Positions 56,701 through 64,000 of a DNA stretch of 64,000 bases are shown here, one piece after another. The DNA is from Alloascoidea africana (lineage: Eukaryota > Ascomycota > Alloascoideomycetes > Alloascoideales > Alloascoideaceae). Numbering within the stretch: position 1 is the first letter of the stretch; each line of letters starts with the position of its first letter. Below the pieces are notes generated by a model. It had not been told where the DNA came from, searched no databases, and worked only from the letters and a program-made list of their open reading frames with translations. Location of the stretch: contig JAKTTT010000006.1 in assembly GCA_030581615.1 (NCBI GenBank), positions 310,001 to 374,000 of the forward strand, written 5' to 3'. The position numbers were made by a program, and so were the translations under genes.

Positions 56701-57906
56701 TTTTCGTGAGTTTTGGTCTTCAAAAAGACTCGCATAGCACAGGTACTTGGACTCGATATCTTCATCCACAGCGTTTGGCACTTCCTCGGTCCATTCGTTT
56801 TCGGTAGGGACAGAGTAACAAGAGCTCTGGCCTGCTCCTGAAGACATGAGAGAAGAGCTGATAATTGAGCCAAACTCATTGCTGTGACCACTTTCCTGAG
56901 ACAGCGAATGTAGATGCTGCTGTTCTGGTTCCGGCTCGTCTTCCTGGACCTTGTCCTGCTTCTGCTTCTGCCCCTGCTTCTGTGCCTTCTGCCGCGGTTC
57001 TTCTGAAAGGATGTTTGTTTCAAGCCGCGAAAAAGCAGGCACATGACCAGCTTCCCCTTGCGCTGAGAAATTTGATGCTGAAGTCAAAGGAGATTCTGGA
57101 GCTAGAGATAGTTTTGTACTGGGTGAAACTGAATTCTCTTTATGGTTGGAATTTGGAGCATGACCAGGTCCAAAATAACGATTCTCATTACCTGTTAGAT
57201 TTCCATAGGTGGTAGGTCTGTCGAAGCTGGCCACAGAAGGAGAATTTCTCTCTTTGGAAACGAGTTTGTAATCTGAGACTGAATCCTCATTTTTACTAGC
57301 GTTTCGAAATGGCGCGAGTAACTGTGTACAAGTAGCTTTTTGGCATTGATCTTGATCCAAATCTTTCTGGCTAGAGTAATCCTCATCGGAGGCCGATGCA
57401 GAGTGATTTGGCACCTCTATCCCATCCAAAGGTAAAACGACTAGTTCAGATTGGTGTTTGGAATGTCTCTGTCCAGCAGGTCTTGTGCCAGTAGCTGATG
57501 TTTCCATGGCTTGGTTGTCATTCTGTACTCCTGACTCGGCTTGAAGGTCAGGGGTAAAAAGAGACGAGTACCTCCTATGCTCTTTCATACGGTCTTTTTT
57601 GGACCCCGTGGACCTGTTGTTACTGTTGTTGCCATGGCCGCTGCTTTTCTTAGTTGTTGTGGGGTTAAAGTTTGAGTATGTGAAAAGATCCCTCTGTAGT
57701 TTCTTGATAAACGCTTCGGGCTCATTCTGAGTAGTCAGCAGGTCGCTTTCGTCAAAGCCAAAGTCGACGTCTGTCCAGTTGAGCTCGTGGTCATGTACCT
57801 TTATTATCGACTCGGGGTTGTATCTTCTTTTCTGGTAGACCGGCTCGTCCATTGCCGGGACCTTAATGATGGTTTTGGAGGTAGGCGACGGTTGTTGGAA
57901 CGGCAT
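53782..57906 (-). CDS. Large Ser/Asn-rich protein with C-terminal coiled coil, unidentified
   Basis: Intronless; the first ATG is at 57906 (MPFQQPSPTSKT), giving 1374 residues. Most of it is disordered, rich in Ser, Asn and Gln. More ordered pieces are an N-terminal block (about 30-75, NWTDVDFGFDESDLL and FIKKLQRDLFTYSNF), a helical block at about 745-870 (DYAQWFLEHVVESSPF, SYEIWMSNDLRMRVSDVDIK, KVFKFHEKLLNAYNVYLP), a strongly basic stretch at about 1095-1145 (NKKEKLLGTRFKEFLKRGS), and a C-terminal coiled coil (about 1240-1374). The pattern resembles scaffold proteins of the cell cortex or signalling, with the basic stretch fit for membrane or nuclear targeting, but no family could be named. 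Confidence 0.75.
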   Translation of the reverse strand: MPFQQPSPTSKTIIKVPAMDEPVYQKRRYNPESIIKVHDHELNWTDVDFGFDESDLLTTQNEPEAFIKKLQRDLFTYSNFNPTTTKKSSGHGNNSNNRSTGSKKDRMKEHRRYSSLFTPDLQAESGVQNDNQAMETSATGTRPAGQRHSKHQSELVVLPLDGIEVPNHSASASDEDYSSQKDLDQDQCQKATCTQLLAPFRNASKNEDSVSDYKLVSKERNSPSVASFDRPTTYGNLTGNENRYFGPGHAPNSNHKENSVSPSTKLSLAPESPLTSASNFSAQGEAGHVPAFSRLETNILSEEPRQKAQKQGQKQKQDKVQEDEPEPEQQHLHSLSQESGHSNEFGSIISSSLMSSGAGQSSCYSVPTENEWTEEVPNAVDEDIESKYLCYASLFEDQNSRKALSIRGGDDKDLNRMSQFTIKSASNKHNNISSSTSSGIPILLPSSSVYSNIRSSYVIDDGSSPLSGLKREDLDFDFSALDKTLDFSSSLEPKDSDSFDASNEPTLPSVPTTPEVELNPALPTDEYSLSYLQAFQPFSDQQQRFETLASNDTSQVVHPVISPRSSVRYSVVSMSSLATSNLYQPAGNVSNANNRLSLASYQRFSRDLSGTASCRTSVTVKPSNASAINNTSELTRTITASSGVNATTSSSGFTTMTELISLNSEVSKTAKHGMLARRVSMSNVNGAKRDITSVIYNGQRLLSVVKAEEESGKESDVKSEESICTENKEVEETTSVLEPPRNAKDYAQWFLEHVVESSPFHNLSLSVPPSGSSNPKHPAKGQFLTSKIFLSYEIWMSNDLRMRVSDVDIKLKISQDIVTELEDFLSVANDRATNGNHHHAHEKRIMVQGDKVKKVFKFHEKLLNAYNVYLPDNKEKFSSGIQQEFDKYNDSKSRVMGAGFPFSNGNAETVNDKSTGWQVHNDRKFETFDASMLKRAQVQQSGSLQQLQTSNNHRLFQQQSVPGFDMARPQTVMLSESGFGSKSPTTRGKAMIPMGYAAGNSRNPKNLNLASVDFRENRRQVTTRSALVTPVEQVHTTATGLGGKQTRRKGSMDLLRRRHLNTGSSINLNGHNNNATTAMTMSPTTFTSPTTNNNGKLKSAASSKHKNQDVGKTGNRSKGNKKEKLLGTRFKEFLKRGSKKHRHESKTAGDPYRSDAAAVENTENETDSLQSQSQSAISGRFGGDSISSATIISSDLSSQPSFESNLFVSTAHTTPTDAFINMGRGTMDMDMMMINDDNEDDGQATKDELVVSEKKEYLDMIVKFLNIVKSLAEIIDTNEKKINELSTRIESGSTEIYEAGKLTPSESAPSTNISGSTSLVSNPISMDQLHIELLNFINERIESMLKFLARTVCRFVLMDLGKLCGTLVKMKITM

Positions 57907-60900
57907 GATGTCTTCCCAAGTAGAGATCGGCGGAAGGGTGGGCGTAAGGAGTAGCACCTAGGTCAGGACCGGCACCAGAGGGAGTGTGAAAAGGCAGTGG
58001 GTAGAGAAAGGAAAGACGGGAAGGGAAGGGGAAGAAGAAGAGGGAATGGAGATAGGACGGGAGAAGGTTTTGCGTAGGTTTTCTATTAACTATGAGGAAT
58101 AGAGTAAGGCAGGCCATGGGCCACTAACCAACTAACTGATCATAATCTAACCGGATATTCCTATAAATACACACACCCCGTGATTTCGGTCGTAAACAAA
58201 ATGCTTCGATGCGTTAGGGAGGGGCCTGTTAAAACTGCGACTCAGAGTTTAGAAATTAAGAATTGCGAGGGATGAAAAAAATAGTATTGTGCAGATCGAG
58301 GAGCGTTGGCTGGTAGCATCCGGTGCGTTTTTTCCTCGATCCGTATTTTCATTCTGGGTCCTCATTTCTGTGCATCTCCGAGGCTCCAGTAGATGAATGA
58401 GTATCGAGAGAGAGAAAGGAGATGGTATTTTGTCCTGACAGACTAGCTGGCAAGTGGTTCAACATGCTTTTAACCTTTTTTAATTAGGGTGTTTTAGCAC
58501 AAATGGCAGTGAGACACATACATACATACACACACAAGCTCTCAAGTATGATGATCTGCTCAGAATGCCTGGTCATCCTTGGGTGAGAGTGTCCTTGATC
58601 GTTACTTGTGCCGAAAAAGTTATGTGTTTTTATGGATAGATGGACTTTAATGTGCTTTGTATTCTATGTAGCATTGATGAGTGGGAGATCTGACAAGTTG
58701 GATCTTTGAAATATGCGCCATTTGCCAGTATTCAACGCATACCAGTCTAAACCATCCACACAAAAAAAACAGATTAAGCAACTGGTTTGGAACATGTTTT
58801 CTGCTTCCTCAACCTAAAGAACTCCTAGTGTTCAGGCCTTTACGATAAGATAGTCTGCTTGAGAAGGCAACTTTATCTTAAAGGCAGTACTTTTGGTTTC
58901 TATGTTCTTCCTCCTTCATTCTTGTTGACCAGTACAAAATGCACTACCGCACACAAAAACAGATCATTTCAATGTGTAAAGTAACAACCCCCAAAATGAA
59001 AAATTGAAAACGCCTTTACTTCTCCCATCAAAAGCTTCGTCATTTGGGACAATACTTGTTCTTCTTTGTTCTTCATTTAAATTTTAATAAAACAAACAAT
59101 CCCATAGAGATGTCCATCTATAAAGTTTGATTGCCATGTGTGGGAGCAGATTAGGTCTACTGTAGAGAAGACGCACAACTATACAATTGCGTAGTCGATA
59201 TTTGCAATAACACGGATCAATCGCTAGATTATTGAATTGGATTTCTCTCTTTTTGGGATAGACAATCCGTGGTGTCAAAAGTTGGCTGAGTATATGTTCT
59301 TGACTTTTGCCTCGGCCAACTACTGCCAGCAAGAAAAAGAAAAGGAACAGAACTGGTTTCAGGCAAACACTTTTGGAGTATTTACTTCTCCAATATAGTG
59401 GATGTGCTATCTTTATCGTAGAGTTTAGAACCAATCCCCCAAATTCAATGGAAATTCAACAAATGATTTCGGTTAATTCACACCAGTTCCCGCGTTTCTA
59501 GACCCTTCTGTGAATCTCAAATAGGGATCACCGTCCTTCAAACTGACTAAACTACAAGGAAATAGATTAGCAAACAGCGGTTGCTTTTGTACTTGTTTAT
59601 TGTTTTTTTACCCCTGGACAGATCCACTTACACCATTTAGGCTATATGGTTAGCCATATCCTGGAATATCTAGAAAATTAAATTTAGTTTAGGGCTTACA
59701 CAATATGGGTGAGATCCATAGAAGGTTCATTATAATTATCCGATCTCCACTATTATTTCTGCCTACTGTACGAGTAATGGATGACGACTGGCATGTAGAA
59801 AACATATGCTGCCTGATTCCTGCTCAGCTCACGAGCACAAATAATATGCCTGGATCTTTTTTGGTTGATTACTCTATTCGACAGTATGGGATCAACCCAG
59901 TATTACAGCAAGTGGGATAGGCTTACTAGGACAACGGGCATTTGTTCAAACAGCAACCGGTTTCTTTGATTGGGCACTTGGAACAACTCTAAAACTTGAA
60001 TATGGATACCATCGCTCGCCCCAAAAATAAAATATTAATAATTAAGCAGTTTTCTCCTTATTGATCTCGAATAGCCGTGCATCTAGTGATATTAGGCTGT
60101 TTATGAAACAACAAGGGAGAGATTCAGATGAAAGCTAGGGAGCTGAAAGCGTCCGAATGAAAGAAAAAGGAGATGCATCAAAGGCCGATATTCTGATACA
60201 TCTCCGTTGTCAACCGAGTCCAATTTAATACAAATGCCGGTGGGTGTACCGAGAAGATACGAAAAACGACAAAACTCATTGGAAAATAGGAGGTCGTCTC
60301 CCTTTTTATCTTGACTTGACTGGCTGTATACGTACAGAGATTCGTAGACTTCTCCATTTGTACAATATATGCAACATCTATCACAACGTTACATTATTTT
60401 TCAATAAACGGTAGTGTCGATATTACAAACTATTTTTTTGTATCTCAGGGCGTTCATGCTCTTCTCTTGCTTTTTGTTTTTCCATTGTTCAATAACTACA
60501 ACAGGTCCATTGATGGTTTAATCAGGAAGAAGGGCAATGCTGGAATTAAATAAAAGAGAGGACAACAAGAAATACCTTGGTGTAGACTTCAAACTACGAA
60601 TGCTCTCCAATGTTGAAATGAATTGTGGCATCAAGTGGGAAAAACGGAACGGATCTCTTTGCCACTGTTTCTGCATTCTCAAATCTTTCGACTGCCAAGA
60701 GTGATAAACAGAAAATGACAAAAAGACGGTTTTAGAGCCTCTAAATCATGTTTTCATACATTCTTTTACTAAACAAAGCTTGCCTAAGCCTATTCTAGTC
60801 CAATATAGACTGTTATGATTCATGGAACAATGGGATAAAGAAAAGCTTGGTATCTTGTTCAACTCACACTTTAATGAACAGTTCACACAAATTGTGTTTT

Positions 60901-62903
60901 TTGAAAATCATTAGTAGCAATTGAGTTCATCAAAATTCGGTTTCCTATTTCTTCCATGCCTATTTGACTGTAAGCTTTCAGAAAAGCAAAAAAATCGGGA
61001 TATCTCAGACAACGCTGTATACTGCGAATAAAAAAGCATCCCAGGAAAATGTTTTCAAGTCTATATAACCATTCGTTTTTATTATTGTGGAATATGGTTG
61101 ATCATATATGTACGACTCACTTGATAGTTAGCCCACACGATCCGAAAGCTATAACAAGAGTCAGAATATCCCAAAATCTCAAATCTTTCTGCAATCTGAC
61201 ATCTGAGCTTAACGGCAACAACGTGAGAAGCTAGTTGCGGTTCGGAGATCAGAGTTCGGCTTTGGCTATCAAATAGCATACGCAATACTAAACTTGAGTT
61301 GTAATTCTCAATACACTGAAAGGTATGGACAAGAGAATAGAAAGGAAATTATAGAACCACTAATATTTAGTCATGGCTTAAAACTAGCAAGGAAACAGAG
61401 AATGAGAGTCACTATATTTTGAATCTTTTCTCAATTGCATAGTGCGCGCAAAGCTGTATTTCACTTCGAAAAAAGACATGTCGAGTTGAACTTCTTTTAG
61501 ATGCCAAGCTCGACTAACAATAGAATTTGGCATCGGAAAACTTTTTTGAATCATGCTAGCATTTGAGCGAGTTTCATCAGAAACGTAGTCTAGTCATTAT
61601 CAAAAGGAACACTGTTTTTGGGATCAGAGCCAAGATTGCCAAATGTGGATCAAGTACGTTGACGAAGCAATGATCTTGACAGTAAACAGAACCAGGTTTA
61701 AAAAAGAGTAAGAATCAGCTGCTTAGCCGGCTTTTCTAAAAAAAACTAATCAAAAGCTTGCTGCCCTGACAGAGCACACGCTTTGTACTTTTTTCCCGCC
61801 TTAAAATATAGAAAAAGAAAAAGTCCATGAAAATGTGCATTTATGCGAATGCAGATCGGACACTAGTGTCAGTTACTCTGTGTTTTGTGGTGTTATTTTT
61901 GCTGTTCTCAAACATTGCACTTTTGTCTTTACCTTTGATCATTGCCCCAAAAATGAAAAAAACAACAACATATGAACGAAGTCTGGCGTTACCAGGTCAA
62001 TTTTTTTATGAAATAGCAGGGACTAGCTAAAACCATATACATTAGAACTATCTATAAAGTTACCAGTACAAGTTTTTGAAGAATTTAGTTGTTAAAAAAG
62101 AAAAAATTGCGTTCAAGTATATATATAAGCCAGTATATAATAACAGCAGGTTTGTAGTCAAGGGTAGTAATATCAAATTCATCGAGAAACAAAGCATAAC
62201 TCAAGGACGATAAAAAAAATCATACTTAAGGAAACAAGAAAGTCAGAAAATAATAATAATAAGAGTAATATAAAAGAAAAAACAAGTCAAAGCGCAGAGT
62301 GTGTGGAATAACACATTTATTTCATGGACAAAAGAATTCTTTCTTTGTAAGTTGGCCATCCCTCTCCTATAAAACTAACAAAAACAGTAAAAAACGAGGA
62401 AGAGGAGGATTTATTTTTTTTGACCAAGGACATAAACGAGTGCAAACAGATATAAAATAAACGAAAGTCGTTGAACATGTCAAAACCGATTCAAACCAAG
62501 TTATAAAACCAAGATGAAAGAAGATGAAAAAAAAGGGACATAGAGGAGCCCAAAAAAAGAGAGAGATGTGACATCATTGAGGTACCTTTTGATAATAATC
62601 AAAAAAAAAAAAAAAATGAGTGTTTGTCCAAACGTTTATACTCATCATCTGTTCTTTAAAACAAAAATGAGAATCGACAAAAAAAAATAGAAGATGATCA
62701 GAAAAACATGAGATGAATATAATGAAAGTCCTTCAATAAAATATAGGTGGTGGTGGTGGTGGTGGTATGTACAGTAAAAACATAGAAACAGAAAATAATG
62801 AACCAACTCAAAAACCAAGAGAGGTTTAAGAATTGACAAATGTGGTGGTGAATCAATCAATCGATCAATTTTAAATACAGCATGGATGAGAAAAAGATCC
62901 GTT
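57907..62903. other. 5-kb non-coding gap
   Basis: Holds the promoter of the large protein gene at its left end and the long AT-rich 3' flank of the C2H2 gene at its right end (A-runs at 62600-62615). In between are only short open frames without motifs, and CATA/CA microsatellites near 58505-58535. A GGT repeat lies at 62747-62766. No RNA gene recognised. Confidence 0.55.
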
Positions 62904-64000
62904 TTACTGCACTCCAGGATGGAACTTTCTCATATGAACTTTCAAATTATCACCTCTTGTAAACCTTTTACCACATTCTTTAACACTGCAAGTAAAGGGT
63001 TTTTCATTGTTATGAGTTTTGATATGTCTTTTCAAATGCTCGCTTCTAACAAATTTTATCCCACATTGGGGACAAGTATGCTGTTTTTTGGCTTTTTTCT
63101 TCAAAAGTGAATTTGCAAAAGAGATACAACTTGAAGAGGATCTTGATATAGTACTGGCACTTGTGCTACGACTGAGCACAGGCGAAGATGAGGTAGAAGG
63201 TGACTGAGATTGCACTTGTCTCAAAGAGGCCGATGTCAACAACCCCTCTCTTGTAGGCGTAAGCATCGGTGCCTGGTCAATCAACATCGAGGATGATATG
63301 GGAGTATTTGCATGGCTGAAACGGTTCAACGAGGGAGTAGTCAACATTGATGGCGTCGCAACCCCACACGTACCAGCACTACCGGGGACAGCAGTTGAGG
63401 CCAAAGAAGAAGGCGTCATTGATACCATGCTTAAAGGAGAAGAGCCACCGGGAATTGGAGGCAGTAGCGAAGAGGCTGCTGATTGTTGGGATTGAAGCAT
63501 CCCCGAATGGGCCTGTGTCTGGAAATCGGACATTGTTAATGAAGAATACCTCATTGAGACCCCTCCTCCCATATTTTGGTTCATATATGGACCTTGCATA
63601 GAGTGTTGCTGACGAACAAATCTAAAGTTTTGCTGAGGAGTGGTGGTTCCTGGATGAAAGCTATGGTGCTGCTGGGGTTGACTATTCATTGCGTGTTGGG
63701 ACAAAAACTGGGGACATGACTCGGACTTGACCATCATGTTTTCATCAATCCTGTTAAACATCTGGTTGTTCACGTTTAACGTAGACATCATGAGCACATT
63801 AGAATTCGAGGAATTGTTGGTGATGTTGTTGTTGTTGTTGTTGTTGTGGCCACCCATTTGTAAATTTTCATCGATTCCCTTCATCGATAGAGACTTTCCC
63901 GGTTTCAATTTTGGAGTTGTGTTATGTAGAGAAGATGAAGACATGAGCGGAGAGTTTGAAGTGGAGCTCGAAAGATAGGCATAAAACGGATTGGAACCAT
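62904..64000 (-). CDS. C2H2 zinc-finger transcription factor (5' end beyond window)
   Basis: The frame is open to the right edge: upstream of the internal ATG at 63944 another 18 codons without a stop reach base 64000, so the start lies outside. The C terminus has two adjacent C2H2 fingers ([21 protein letters not shown] and, after [31 protein letters not shown]; about 63080-62915), preceded by a basic KKKAKKQ. The RSEHLKRH and RGDNLKVH helices are close to Msn2/Com2-type factors that read CCCCT-like stress elements. The N-terminal part is Ser/Asn/Gln-rich with an Asn run, as in activation domains. Confidence 0.85.
   Translation of the reverse strand, partial: GSNPFYAYLSSSTSNSPLMSSSSLHNTTPKLKPGKSLSMKGIDENLQMGGHNNNNNNNITNNSSNSNVLMMSTLNVNNQMFNRIDENMMVKSESCPQFLSQHAMNSQPQQHHSFHPGTTTPQQNFRFVRQQHSMQGPYMNQNMGGGVSMRYSSLTMSDFQTQAHSGMLQSQQSAASSLLPPIPGGSSPLSMVSMTPSSLASTAVPGSAGTCGVATPSMLTTPSLNRFSHANTPISSSMLIDQAPMLTPTREGLLTSASLRQVQSQSPSTSSSPVLSRSTSASTISRSSSSCISFANSLLKKKAKKQHTCPQCGIKFVRSEHLKRHIKTHNNEKPFTCSVKECGKRFTRGDNLKVHMRKFHPGVQ

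Noticed and set aside
61827-62030. 67-codon hydrophobic frame as small membrane protein
   Set aside because: Single short frame in AT-rich DNA; no promoter or family evidence.

Overview
The window looks like nuclear DNA of a budding yeast (Saccharomycotina), probably from an intron-rich, early-branching lineage. Short introns of about 60-130 bp with GTAAGT or GTATGT donors and (T)ACTAAC-like branch points interrupt many genes. Gene content is typically fungal (PGA1, GIM3, MEX67, ESS1, RRP45, APE2, a Pho85-type cyclin, DHA1 and auxin-efflux-like transporters). In ESS1, invariant leucines (HLLVKH, GGDLG) are written as CTG, so CUG reads as Leu and the CUG-Ser and CUG-Ala clades are unlikely. 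Genus assignment (Dipodascus/Magnusiomyces-like) would only be a guess.

Layout. 1-3.2 kb: decayed sequence with two nested-looking inverted repeats, one carrying a 349-bp insertion flanked by a 5-bp duplication. 3.2-11.1 kb: dense gene block: an acidic single-TM protein, PGA1 (three exons), GIM3 (three exons), a secreted I9-type protease inhibitor (five exons), a secreted agmatinase and a PCL-type cyclin. 11.1-14.8 kb: unusually GC-rich, low-complexity intergenic DNA. 14.8-23.8 kb: MEX67, NAA50 and a Psq/CENP-B-type HTH protein, separated by long non-coding stretches that include a remarkable cluster of perfect hairpins (17.6-18.7 kb) and a possible Tc1/mariner tail. 23.8-42.2 kb: gene desert broken by only one convincing gene (a glycine-zipper protein at 37.7 kb), containing a clear fossil pogo/Fot1 transposon, two probable hAT scraps, a tRNA-like relic and decayed coding fragments. 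42.2-64 kb: normal gene density: polyamine-type MFS exporter, a small conserved fungal protein, auxin-efflux-family carrier, RRP45, ESS1 (ATG-only first exon, very GC-rich), APE2, a 1374-residue Ser/Asn-rich protein, a 5-kb non-coding gap, and a C2H2 factor running off the right edge.

The intact genes serve general functions (GPI anchor synthesis, chaperone, mRNA export, RNA decay, prolyl isomerisation, N-acetylation, peptide trimming, transport) and do not form a pathway cluster. The most unusual parts are the hairpin cluster, the transposon graveyard with a domesticated pogo-type DNA-binding gene on its border, and the palindromic relics at the left edge. No CRISPR array, rRNA or intact tRNA was seen. 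Intron joins were made by eye from splice signals and reading frame.
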